Below, piece by piece: positions 7,645 through 15,011 of a DNA stretch of 24,426 nucleotides. The notes under the pieces are model-generated. The model was not told the DNA's origin and did no database searches. It saw only the letters and a program-made list of their open reading frames with translations. Source of the stretch: Bacteroidetes bacterium UBA6661 (GTDB taxonomy: Bacteria; Bacteroidota; Bacteroidia; AKYH767-A; OLB10); NCBI GenBank assembly GCA_002455375.1, contig DKKR01000010.1, positions 1 through 24,426 on the forward strand, written 5' to 3'. Every line of letters starts with the position of its first letter. The first letter of the stretch is position 1. Both the position numbers and the translations under genes were made by a program.

Positions 7645-9426
7645 TTACAAAACTATTGGTGAAATCTGCTGATTATTTTTTCCGGTAATTAATGAAGCAT
7701 CAATCTGATTTTTTGGTACTGTGAAGTAAAAAGCTGCACCTTCTCCGGGAGTGGATTCTATGCGAATGCTACCACCTGCCTCCTCTACAATTTTTTTAAC
7801 AATTGATAGCCCAATTCCGGTAGATTCAAATTCATCTCTTGCTTTTAGTGTCTGAAATATTACAAACACTTTTTCATGAAATCGTTTGTCAATTCCGGGG
7901 CCATTGTCTTTAATCATAAATTCCCAAAACTTACCTTCTTCGCGGCAACTGATTTCAATCTTTTTTTGTTCTTTGTTGTTGTGTTTAATGCCATTGCTGA
8001 TTAGGTTCATGAATACCTGCTGGTATTTAACTTTATCGCCATAGTATTCAGGCATTGTGCCAGATATTTCAACTTTGCAGTTGCTGTCAGTGCCTGCTAA
8101 ATCAACAGCATTGTGTATAATTTCATTAAACGAAAACAGCTCTTGTGTACCTTTATGTTTTGATACTTTAGAATATTCCAGAATGGCATTAATAAGTTGT
8201 TCCATACGTTTTACTCTGCCTTTAATAATCTGGAAATTTTCTTTCGATTCATCAGAAAGGCTGTCTGCACTGTCTTGGGTAATCCAATCTGTCAGGTTGC
8301 CAATGGCACGTAATGGTGCTTTCAAATCATGCGAAACAATGTATGCAAATTTGTCAAGTTCTTTATTTGTTTTTTCAAGGTCACTTAAATATTCGTTTAA
8401 CTGTATTTCAGCCTTTTTACGCTCGTTAACATCACTCATGATAAAAATGAATTTGCGAGAATTTTTTTCATTGTCGCTAATTGGTGTAATACTGGCGTGC
8501 AACCACACTGTTGCCCCATCTTTCTTATAACGCAAAAGTTCACTGTCGCAGAATTTAAATTCGCGCATGCTGTTTTGTACTTTCTCAAGATTTTCCTTAT
8601 CGGTTTCAGGTCCACTTAAAAATGCTGGCATAGATTGATCTTTTGCATCATAAAATTGATAACCTGTAATTCGGGTAAAACCCTCATTTACCCATTCAAT
8701 GACACCATTTTCATTCGTAATTACAACGGCATTATCAGTTTTGCTGGCAACCAAGGAAAGCTTTTTCAACTCTTTATTGATGATAGCAAGTTTGTTTCTT
8801 GAATCTGTTATGGTAGATATGACTACATTTTTTTTACTCTCTAAATTGTTAATCAGACTGCTGATTACAATCAGACTAACAAGGCTTGTAATCAAATAAT
8901 CCTGATTAATAAGAGAAGCAGTTTCACCAATGAAACTATAATCAACCCAGTTAGTGTGTTCAGTTATCAAAAAGAAATAAATCATATTAGCAACAGATAA
9001 CACTGTAAACCAAATGCCATAACGGCTGCCCAGCAGCATAAATGAAATGAGGATAAAGGCAATCTGATAAAACATCCCTGAGTTGCGGATGCCTCCGGCA
9101 AAATAGGTTATGTAGTGTAATGCTCCAAAACAAGACAGTAAACTAATTACAACTGATAGTGTAAGTTTTCTATGAACATTAAGCAGTAAATAATTCAAAA
9201 TAAGTAACAACTCTAAGCCTAATAGAATAAATGAAAGGTTTTTTTGGGTTTGAAAAACATAGATTGCCTGATAACATATTAGTCCAATACCAATGATGGC
9301 AACAAGGTTAAAGGTTCTGAAAAGGTTGAAACGTTGTTTAGCCAGAATATCATCATCCTGAATACTACGATAAATACTATCGAGCATTAATTTTCTGATA
9401 ATCCATTTGACAACAGGTGTATCCAT
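7645..9426 (-). CDS. Membrane-bound PAS-domain sensor histidine kinase
   Basis: The 593-aa kinase has about six membrane segments between residues ~38 and ~192 (such as LVAIIGIGLICYQAIYVF and YLITSLVSLIVISSLI), a short linker, one PAS domain (~222-345; ITNENGVIEWVNEGFTRITGY, with a PAC-like end RKFIFIMSDVNERK), then the DHp helix FAYIVSHDLKAPLRAI with phospho-acceptor H366, and an HATPase domain with the N box (NLISNGIKHNN), G1 DNGPGID and G2 STGIGLSIVKK. This HisKA version is common in phytochrome-like and PAS kinases. The gene is divergent (108 bp) from a single-domain response regulator, its likely partner. Six membrane helices with little periplasmic loop suggest sensing within the membrane; the ligand is unknown. 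Confidence 0.92.
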   Translation of the reverse strand: MDTPVVKWIIRKLMLDSIYRSIQDDDILAKQRFNLFRTFNLVAIIGIGLICYQAIYVFQTQKNLSFILLGLELLLILNYLLLNVHRKLTLSVVISLLSCFGALHYITYFAGGIRNSGMFYQIAFILISFMLLGSRYGIWFTVLSVANMIYFFLITEHTNWVDYSFIGETASLINQDYLITSLVSLIVISSLINNLESKKNVVISTITDSRNKLAIINKELKKLSLVASKTDNAVVITNENGVIEWVNEGFTRITGYQFYDAKDQSMPAFLSGPETDKENLEKVQNSMREFKFCDSELLRYKKDGATVWLHASITPISDNEKNSRKFIFIMSDVNERKKAEIQLNEYLSDLEKTNKELDKFAYIVSHDLKAPLRAIGNLTDWITQDSADSLSDESKENFQIIKGRVKRMEQLINAILEYSKVSKHKGTQELFSFNEIIHNAVDLAGTDSNCKVEISGTMPEYYGDKVKYQQVFMNLISNGIKHNNKEQKKIEISCREEGKFWEFMIKDNGPGIDKRFHEKVFVIFQTLKARDEFESTGIGLSIVKKIVEEAGGSIRIESTPGEGAAFYFTVPKNQIDASLITGKNNQQISPIVL

Positions 9427-9497
9427 ATCAATTTGTGTAGAAAATTGTGTTAAACTTAGGGTGTTTGTACGTTACTGACAAATAAATTGTTTTATTT

Positions 9498-9527
9498 TTG
9501 CAGAGAAATAATTAGGTGATATATTTG
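9498..9527 (+). promoter_or_regulatory. Bacteroidota-type promoter, TTG-N19-TATATTTG, for the response regulator
   Basis: TTG (9498-9500) is followed after 19 bp by TATATTTG (9520-9527), an exact match to the TTG-N19-21-TAnnTTTG consensus described for Bacteroidota. The ATG at 9535 lies only 7 bp after the box, so the transcript should start at or within a few bases of the start codon. An upstream TATTTTTG (9493-9500) also fits the -7 pattern and would give a leader of about 25 nt. Confidence 0.55.
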
Positions 9528-9534
9528 GCGATTA

Positions 9535-9966
9535 ATGAATAAGCAATTAACGATACTTCTTATTGATGATGATAAGGTTGACAGCATGATAATCAAGAGG
9601 GCAATCGCTAAACTTGATTTTCCATATCAGGTTGACACTGCCCACAATGGTCTTGATGCATTGATGATGTTGCGTGGAATGAGTGATATTAGGATAAAAA
9701 GACCTGATATTATTTTATTAGATATCAATATGCCTTTGATGAATGGGTTAGAGTTTTTATCCGAATTACGTGCTGATCCTGATTTAAAAGATATTCACGT
9801 ATGTGTTTTAACTACTTCTGAAGATGATTCTGATGTAAAGACAGCTTATGAGTTTAATGTAGCCGGATATTTCATTAAACCATTGAACATCAGCGATTTT
9901 GATGATCGCTTTTTATATCTAAACGGATATTGGCAGCGTAATTGCTTTCCGGTACAAAAGGTATAG
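9535..9966 (+). CDS. Single-domain response regulator (CheY/Rcp1-like receiver)
   Basis: The 143-aa protein is one receiver domain without an output domain. Acidic pocket D11-D12 (LLIDDDKVDS), phospho-acceptor D63 (IILLDINMPLMNG), T93-T94 (CVLTTSED) and K115 (GYFIKPLN) are all present, so phosphorylation should work. The insert between beta-2 and beta-3 (LRGMSDIRIKRPD) is of the kind seen in Rcp1-type regulators that partner with PAS or phytochrome-type kinases. It is divergently transcribed from the PAS kinase and probably receives phosphate from it, passing the signal by protein contact. A 14-bp palindrome directly follows the stop. Confidence 0.92.
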   Translation: MNKQLTILLIDDDKVDSMIIKRAIAKLDFPYQVDTAHNGLDALMMLRGMSDIRIKRPDIILLDINMPLMNGLEFLSELRADPDLKDIHVCVLTTSEDDSDVKTAYEFNVAGYFIKPLNISDFDDRFLYLNGYWQRNCFPVQKV

Positions 9967-9967
9967 T

Positions 9968-9981
9968 TTTCTTTAAAGAAA
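9968..9981. repeat. 14-bp perfect palindrome after the response-regulator gene
   Basis: TTTCTTTAAAGAAA is self-complementary and starts 2 bp after the stop codon. A following GAAAC-ATTT-GTTTC (9978-9991) can form a competing 5-bp hairpin. Neither has a U-run behind it. The remaining 9992-10108 holds no gene; near its end is a promoter-like sequence (10082-10091). Confidence 0.4.
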
Positions 9982-10081
9982 CATTTGTTTCGATGTCATT
10001 GAAAGTTTGTTGAAAATCTATAAACCTTCAACCTTAAATATAGGACATTTACCAAATTCTTATTGTTGAAAACTTTAGCCG

Positions 10082-10091
10082 ATATATTTTG
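10082..10091 (+). promoter_or_regulatory. Possible promoter box upstream of the acyltransferase
   Basis: ATATATTTTG followed by GCGG closely resembles the ATATATTTGGCG at the response-regulator promoter (9519-9530) but has one extra T, so it departs from TAnnTTTG. TTG copies at 10063 and 10066 lie about 17 bp upstream. The ATG at 10109 is 17 bp downstream. Confidence 0.3.
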
Positions 10092-10108
10092 GCGGCCTAA
10101 TCTCAACA

Positions 10109-11170
10109 ATGGACCACCAAACCCGGTATATACCACATCTGGATGGAATACGTTTTATTGCAGCCATGATGGTGGTATTAAATCATTATTTAGCTGAACT
10201 AAATTTTGATTATAAGTTCTCTATAGGCTTTTATGGTGTTCAGATATTCTTTGCTATATCCGGTTTTTTGATAACAGGAATTTTATTGAGACTGAAAAAT
10301 GCTGAGAAAGTAATTTCAAGACGACTTATTATTAAAAACTTTTTTGCCAAACGTTTTCTCAGACTTTTTCCTCCATATTATCTTTTAATATTCAGTTATA
10401 TTTTTCTTGAGTGCTTTGGATTGTACATTGCGCAGAAGGGTTGGATTGTATTTTATTTGGCCTATTTACCCAATTGGTTTTTTTATTTTCATGGATGGCA
10501 GGGAACCATTGATAATCATCTTTGGTCGTTAGGGGTAGAGGAACAATTTTATTTGTTATGGCCATTTGTATTATTGCTGCTGCCAAAAGGTAAAGAGTTT
10601 AAATGGGTAATCACTATGATTATTACAGGATATCTTTTTAAATGTATCATCAGGCAGTATTTTATGTTAAGAGGAGATCCTTTTTTATTGCCTATTTCGC
10701 AGATGGATACACTTGGCATAGGCGCTTTATTGGCATGTGGATTTGAGTATCGTATGCGGTTTATAGAATATTTCAAAAAGGCATTACCTTATCTTCTTCC
10801 TTTAGCTATACTGCTAACATTGGTTACATCTTATGATAAGCCACGCAATGACCCATTTTTATGTTTAAGTCTGATTTTACTATCAAGTAGTCTTGTATTA
10901 AATGCTGTTATAGGGTTTAAAGGTGTTGTAAAAACATTCATGGAGAACAAGTGGGTGGTTTATGGCGGTAAAATCAGCTATGGAATTTATTTATACCACA
11001 AAGTTATTCCAACATTGTTTATCAGTTCTGTTGAAAGAGCAGGATATGAAATGCCGAACAGGTGGCTGACAATGATGGTATCAATAGCACTGACATTTTT
11101 AATTTCGCATTTATCGTGGAAATTAATTGAGTCGCCTATATTGAAACTAAAGAAAAACTTTGAGCATTAA
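10109..11170 (+). CDS. Acyltransferase 3 family membrane protein (OafA/YrhL-like)
   Basis: These inner-membrane enzymes transfer acetyl or other acyl groups to sugars of lipopolysaccharide, exopolysaccharide or other acceptors. The 353-aa protein has the family's R-X10-H motif in the first helix (R15 and H26 in LDGIRFIAAMMVVLNHY), the GVQIFFAISGFLITG block, and NHLWSLGVEEQFYLLWP, with about ten hydrophobic segments and the typical ending SWKLIESPILKLKK. There is no periplasmic SGNH extension, so it is the short form. The stop codon overlaps the stop of the convergent oxoamine synthase gene. The acceptor is unknown and no polysaccharide genes are nearby. Confidence 0.88.
   Translation: MDHQTRYIPHLDGIRFIAAMMVVLNHYLAELNFDYKFSIGFYGVQIFFAISGFLITGILLRLKNAEKVISRRLIIKNFFAKRFLRLFPPYYLLIFSYIFLECFGLYIAQKGWIVFYLAYLPNWFFYFHGWQGTIDNHLWSLGVEEQFYLLWPFVLLLLPKGKEFKWVITMIITGYLFKCIIRQYFMLRGDPFLLPISQMDTLGIGALLACGFEYRMRFIEYFKKALPYLLPLAILLTLVTSYDKPRNDPFLCLSLILLSSSLVLNAVIGFKGVVKTFMENKWVVYGGKISYGIYLYHKVIPTLFISSVERAGYEMPNRWLTMMVSIALTFLISHLSWKLIESPILKLKKNFEH
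11167..11170. other. 4-bp tail-to-tail overlap of two stop codons (TTAA)
   Basis: The acyltransferase stop TAA (11168-11170) and the oxoamine synthase stop (TTA on plus, 11167-11169) share the palindrome TTAA. The two transcripts must therefore overlap at their 3' ends, with no room for a terminator between them. Confidence 0.95.
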
Positions 11171-12441
11171 TGATTGGCAAATTCTTTCCTTATCTGTTCG
11201 AAACTGGTATTGTTTTCTTTGAATACAACAGGTAAGTTTTCCGCAAGGGTTTCTAACAGTTCATCTATATCTTCCATCTGAATGTGATTACTTAAAGTAA
11301 TCCGTAAGCCTGTGTGTTTTATACTGACTGCAGGAAATACCGATAAGTTGAAGAAAAAACCTGCTTTTTTCATTCTTAAAACAGTGCTGTAACCAACATT
11401 AGGATTACCAACACCAATAAAAAATACGGGTGATCTTTCTTTTCTGATGACCAATAAACCAAGTTCTTCGGCTTTTTTATTGAAATAATCAATTTTTGCC
11501 ATCAGGCTTTGTTGTAAAGGAATAATCTCATCACTCATGTGAATTTTACACGAAGCAATAGTTGCAGCAAGGATTGCAGGTGGCAATTGAATCGAAAAAA
11601 TAAATCCTTTACCACATGTTTTAACTAACTTAAAATATTCTTCATCAGGGTATGTAAGTAACCCACCGGCTGTACCAAAAGCCTTTGTCATACCAGTTGA
11701 TAAAAACAGTTTACGGTGATAGTAAGGAACAGCATTCATAACCATTCCTGTGCCGTGTGGACCTGTCCAACTCATACCATGGATGTCGTCAAGATACAAG
11801 TGTAATTGTTCGTACTTATCTGCAAGTGCATAAAGTTCCTTAACCGGTGCAAAATCACCATGCATTGAATAAACACCATCGCCCAAATACCAAATTTTCT
11901 GATATCTGTTTTTCAGAACTTTTATTCTATCTTCAAGAATATCCATTCTGTTATGGCGGACTATATCTATTTTAATATTACGCAATTTAAGCATGGCTGT
12001 GGCAGATTGAATGCTATCATGTGCCTGAACATCCATGATAATTGCATCGTTATCGCCAACAAGAAGGGGTAGGCCAGTAATATGACCAAGTGTAAGCGAT
12101 TGCATTACCAATGCAGGGCGGCCAAACATTTTTGAAAACAGACTTTCTGCTTCTTCGTAATAATGAGAAGATACATAAGCACGAGAAGACGAAAATTGTG
12201 CTCCATGAGAGTGAAGTGCTTCTACCGCTGCTTCAATAATTTTCGGATGTTTTTCAATGCCCAGATAACCACAAGTGCCAAAAAACAATTTCTTTTGACC
12301 CTCTAAAGTAATATAACGGCCATCCATTTGTTCATCTTGTGCTTTACAATGCACAATGCCGGCACCAATGGTGATTTTTGCAACTCCGGTAATAACGTCA
12401 ATTGCCTGCTGAAACTTGCTTTTCTGCTCTTGATTTTCCAT
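11167..12441 (-). CDS. Alpha-oxoamine synthase (PLP-dependent acyl-CoA:amino acid condensing enzyme, SPT-like)
   Basis: The 424-aa protein is a fold-type I PLP enzyme of the alpha-oxoamine synthase family, which condenses an amino acid with an acyl-CoA with loss of CO2 (serine palmitoyltransferase, KBL, BioF, cysteate acyltransferase). Lys253 in STGMTKAFGTAGG should bind PLP; His141 in DVQAHDSIQSA matches the ring-stacking His of the family's D...HAS motif; D218 and H221 in LYLDDIHGMSW replace the usual DEAHG. The FFGTCGYLGIEKHP block matches the N..YLG..HP start of the family. The DDIHGMSWTGPHGTG variant suggests a subgroup outside BioF and KBL. In Bacteroidota, sphingolipid or sulfonolipid (capnine) synthesis are candidates, but the substrate cannot be read from the sequence. 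It lies downstream of paaGH with its own promoter-like box. Confidence 0.82.
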   Translation of the reverse strand: MENQEQKSKFQQAIDVITGVAKITIGAGIVHCKAQDEQMDGRYITLEGQKKLFFGTCGYLGIEKHPKIIEAAVEALHSHGAQFSSSRAYVSSHYYEEAESLFSKMFGRPALVMQSLTLGHITGLPLLVGDNDAIIMDVQAHDSIQSATAMLKLRNIKIDIVRHNRMDILEDRIKVLKNRYQKIWYLGDGVYSMHGDFAPVKELYALADKYEQLHLYLDDIHGMSWTGPHGTGMVMNAVPYYHRKLFLSTGMTKAFGTAGGLLTYPDEEYFKLVKTCGKGFIFSIQLPPAILAATIASCKIHMSDEIIPLQQSLMAKIDYFNKKAEELGLLVIRKERSPVFFIGVGNPNVGYSTVLRMKKAGFFFNLSVFPAVSIKHTGLRITLSNHIQMEDIDELLETLAENLPVVFKENNTSFEQIRKEFANH

Positions 12442-12467
12442 CCCTAACCCAAAAAATGATTCGCGTG

Positions 12468-12475
12468 CAAAAATA
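12468..12475 (-). promoter_or_regulatory. Candidate -7 box (TATTTTTG) of the oxoamine synthase gene
   Basis: An exact TAnnTTTG match on the minus strand, 26 bp before the ATG, in the 78-bp gap after paaH. This suggests the synthase can be transcribed separately from paaGH. A TTG lies 13 bp upstream, not the usual 19-21, so the -33 element is uncertain. Confidence 0.4.
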
Positions 12476-12519
12476 ACGTTTGTAATAGCAAAATGCTGAT
12501 GATATTTATCAAATTCAGC

Positions 12520-13680
12520 TTAAATTCTGAACATTTCATCGTTCAAAGCCAATTTTCGTAAAAGGGGACATACTCGATATCGGTCTTCTCCATAGTAGGC
12601 AAACAGGTCATCCAATTTATTATAGACAGTCCGTAAGCCACGTTTATTTGCCCAGGCAAGAAGCCCTTGCGGGTAATTGACACCTTTAGTCATTGCTGTT
12701 TCAATGTCGGCAGCAGTTGCAATTCCCATCATCAATGCGTCAGCAGCTTCGTTAACCAGCATGGCAAAAATGCGATCAAAAATCTGGTTATGTAGGTTAC
12801 CGTCTAATGATGGTTGAGGCTGATTGGAATTTTTATAGTCATAATAACCTCTGTTGCTCTTACGGCCGAATAACTTCCCCTCATATAATCGTTTTTGTGT
12901 AATAGAAGGTTTATATCTCGGGTCAAAAAACATCTGTGTAAATACTGTTTCTGTTACTTTAAAATTAACATCGTTGCCAATAAAATCCATCAATTCGAAT
13001 GGACCCATTCGAAATCCTCCGATATTTCTCATGGCATAGTCAATAGTAGCAAAGTCGGCAATACCTTCCTCATAAATTCTAAGTGCTTCACCATAATAAG
13101 GGCGGGCTATCCGGTTAACAATAAATCCAGGAGTGTCTTTGGCTATAACAGGTGTTTTGCCCCATTGACGGATAATTTCAACAGAATCAGTTAATACTTT
13201 TTCGGAGGTGTTAAATGATGGAATAACTTCAACCAAATGCATCAAAACAGGAGGGTTGAAAAAGTGTAAGCCAATTATCCTATCTTGCTTATTGCAGGCA
13301 GCGCCTATAGCGATGACAGGAAGTGATGAAGTGTTAGTAGCTAAAATACAGTTGTCAGAAACAATGCCTTCAACATTTTTGAACAGGCTCTGTTTGATTT
13401 CAATATTTTCTATAACAGCTTCAATGAAAAGGTCAGAACTTTTTAGCTCATTTATGTTGTCAGTGAATTTTATCTGTGAGAAAATAAAATTGGATTGAGT
13501 CTTATCTATTTTATTTTTTTCAACCAATTTGTCCAAGCTGCTTTGGATAGATGATTGTGCTTTTTGTAATGCTTCACTGTTCGTATCAAAAAGTGTAACT
13601 GGGTTGCCATTTGTTGCGGCAACTTGTGCAATGCCCGATCCCATTGAGCCTGCTCCTGCAATTCCTACATGTTGTTTCAT
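12520..13680 (-). CDS. paaH: 3-hydroxyacyl-CoA dehydrogenase, PaaH type
   Basis: An NAD-dependent dehydrogenase oxidising 3-hydroxyacyl-CoA (3-hydroxyadipyl-CoA in the phenylacetate pathway). The Rossmann start is VGIAGAGSMGSGIAQ (G9-x-G11-xx-G14); catalytic residues are S118 (TNTSSLP), H139 (GLHFFNPP), E151 and N189 (GFIVNRIARPY). Two C-terminal dehydrogenase units follow: ~186-280, then the PaaH/FadB2-type repeat at ~295-380 (NEAADALMMGIATAADIETAM ... GVNYPQGLLAW). At 386 aa it is shorter than E. coli PaaH (~475). Its ATG overlaps the paaG-like stop by 4 bp (ATGA), so translation is coupled. Use in short-chain beta-oxidation instead of phenylacetate breakdown is possible, as no paaABCDE genes are in view. 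Confidence 0.88.
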   Translation of the reverse strand: MKQHVGIAGAGSMGSGIAQVAATNGNPVTLFDTNSEALQKAQSSIQSSLDKLVEKNKIDKTQSNFIFSQIKFTDNINELKSSDLFIEAVIENIEIKQSLFKNVEGIVSDNCILATNTSSLPVIAIGAACNKQDRIIGLHFFNPPVLMHLVEVIPSFNTSEKVLTDSVEIIRQWGKTPVIAKDTPGFIVNRIARPYYGEALRIYEEGIADFATIDYAMRNIGGFRMGPFELMDFIGNDVNFKVTETVFTQMFFDPRYKPSITQKRLYEGKLFGRKSNRGYYDYKNSNQPQPSLDGNLHNQIFDRIFAMLVNEAADALMMGIATAADIETAMTKGVNYPQGLLAWANKRGLRTVYNKLDDLFAYYGEDRYRVCPLLRKLALNDEMFRI

Positions 13681-14456
13681 TGTCCTTTAAAAACGGGTTT
13701 TCTTTTTTCGAGAAATGCTTTAATACCCTCGCTATGATCATAACTTTTTGCTGCACTGACTTGTTCTTCCAGTTCACATTCCAATTGTGTATTCAAATCA
13801 TTGCTTAATGATTGATTCAATAATTTTTTTGTAAGTCCTAAAGCTTTTGTTGGCAAATTGGCTAATGTTTGCGAAATCTGCATGGCAGTATCCATTAGCA
13901 ATGTATCCTCTACTGATTTATAAATCATACCCATTGAAACGGCTTCTGCTGCTGAAACTTTATCACCCAACATAGTTAATGCGCTTGCTCTTTGAAAACC
14001 AATAAGACGCGGTAAGAAGAACGTTCCACCGCTATCAGGTATCAGCCCGATTTTACTGAATGCCTGAATGAATGAGGCCGATTCTGCAGCTAAAACAATA
14101 TCACAACACAAAGCAATATTAGCACCTGCACCGGCAGCTACACCATTAACGGCACATACTATAGGCTTTTCTATATTTCTGATTAAGGTAATAATTGGAT
14201 TGTAATGCTCACGAACTATTGCGTCAATGCCCGGGCCGTTGGCATCAATGGCTTCTGATAAATCTTGTCCTGCACAAAAAGCTTTGCCTGTTCCTGATAT
14301 TAAAATTGCCCTTATTTCTGAATTGTTTGCAGCTTTTTTTAGCTCATCCTGCAATTGCAAAGACATTTCACGGTTAAAACTGTTGAATTTTTCCGGACGA
14401 TTTAATGTCAATATAACAACCTGTCCATTTATTTCCTGTAATACTGTTGATCCCAT
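13677..14456 (-). CDS. paaG: Enoyl-CoA hydratase/isomerase, PaaG type (1,2-epoxyphenylacetyl-CoA isomerase-like)
   Basis: A crotonase-fold protein close to E. coli PaaG by eye: LTLNRPEKFNSFN, GKAFCAGQDLSEA (oxyanion loop), REHYNPII, CAVNGVAAGAGANIAL, and AFSKIGLIPDSGGTFFLPRLIG. The Asp in GLIPDSGG (D141) is the PaaG catalytic acid, and Ala/Asn stand where hydratases have their first Glu (AGAGANIAL), which favours isomerase over hydratase chemistry. I start at ATG 14456 (259 aa); an in-frame TTG at 14465 lies within a TATTTTTG -7 box. It is first of a two-gene unit with paaH (4-bp overlap). The pair recalls the paaGH order of phenylacetate clusters, although the rest of that pathway is not here. 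Confidence 0.88.
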   Translation of the reverse strand: MGSTVLQEINGQVVILTLNRPEKFNSFNREMSLQLQDELKKAANNSEIRAILISGTGKAFCAGQDLSEAIDANGPGIDAIVREHYNPIITLIRNIEKPIVCAVNGVAAGAGANIALCCDIVLAAESASFIQAFSKIGLIPDSGGTFFLPRLIGFQRASALTMLGDKVSAAEAVSMGMIYKSVEDTLLMDTAMQISQTLANLPTKALGLTKKLLNQSLSNDLNTQLECELEEQVSAAKSYDHSEGIKAFLEKRKPVFKGQ

Positions 14457-14462
14457 AATTGG

Positions 14463-14470
14463 CAAAAATA
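14463..14470 (-). promoter_or_regulatory. Candidate -7 box (TATTTTTG) of paaGH
   Basis: An exact TAnnTTTG match ending 6 bp before ATG 14456 on the minus strand, so the message would begin at or very near the start codon. No TTG is seen 19-21 bp upstream. The box contains the TTG that could be mistaken for an upstream start codon. Confidence 0.45.
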
Positions 14471-14487
14471 ATTAGTTATCGGATTGG

Positions 14488-14989
14488 TTAGAATAATTTT
14501 TAAGAAAGTGGTTATTGGTTTACACAGTTAAAAAAGGAGAAGAGGCAGTAGTTTTGGCTAAACAGGAAGTTCCACATTAGATTGTAATGGACATGATGAT
14601 GCCTGTTATGGATGGTGTTGAAGCTTGTCGTGTAATGCGCACTATGCCTGCTCTTAATAAAACCATTAAAGCATTGTTACGCAGCGCAAATGAATTGCCT
14701 GTGGTTGATGCAACAATAACAGCGGTAGGAGGATTAAAGATTGACCGTAAGTTTTATCTTATCCATCAGGACGGTCAAACTTTTGAGTTGCCTTGTAAAG
14801 AGATTGAATTAATTGCTTTATTGGCATCAAAACCCGGCAAAGTTTTTTCCAGAGAAGATATACTCAGCCGGGTGTGAGGTGATGATACTGTAGTAGGCAA
14901 TATAACAATTGATGTCCACATCAGAAAAATCAGAGAAAAGTCAGATGATTAAAACAATTAAATGAATGGATTTTAAAATTGAACCCTGA
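14488..14989 (+). pseudogene. Decayed OmpR/PhoB-family response regulator
   Basis: Remains of a winged-helix response regulator are visible on the plus strand. 14488-14640 reads like the end of helix 1 to the phospho-acceptor region (FLRKWL.., VKKGEEAVVLAKQEVPH, stop TAG at 14578, IVMDMMMPVMDGVEACR). The text then runs from PALNKTI straight into KALLRSANEL, skipping about 40 residues that normally hold the conserved Thr and Lys (FLTA...GADDYITKP). The DNA-binding domain follows (FELPCKEIELIALLASKPGKVFSREDILSRV), with TGA at 14875 in place of the expected Trp, then GDDTVVGNITIDVHIRKIREK and, after a +1 frameshift near 14948, IKTIK. The start and the first ~20 residues are unrecognisable. Two nonsense codons, a deletion, a frameshift and no start make it dead. 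The longest open stretch (14587-14877) should not be annotated as a gene. Confidence 0.85.
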
Positions 14990-15011
14990 AAGATTTTCTC
15001 CTCAATAATAC

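Noticed and set aside
14587..14877. A 96-aa open frame that could be called a short response regulator
   Set aside because: It is an internal piece of a pseudogene: homologous sequence continues in frame on both sides of its stop codons, it lacks the acidic pocket and the Thr/Lys residues, and it starts in the middle of the receiver domain.
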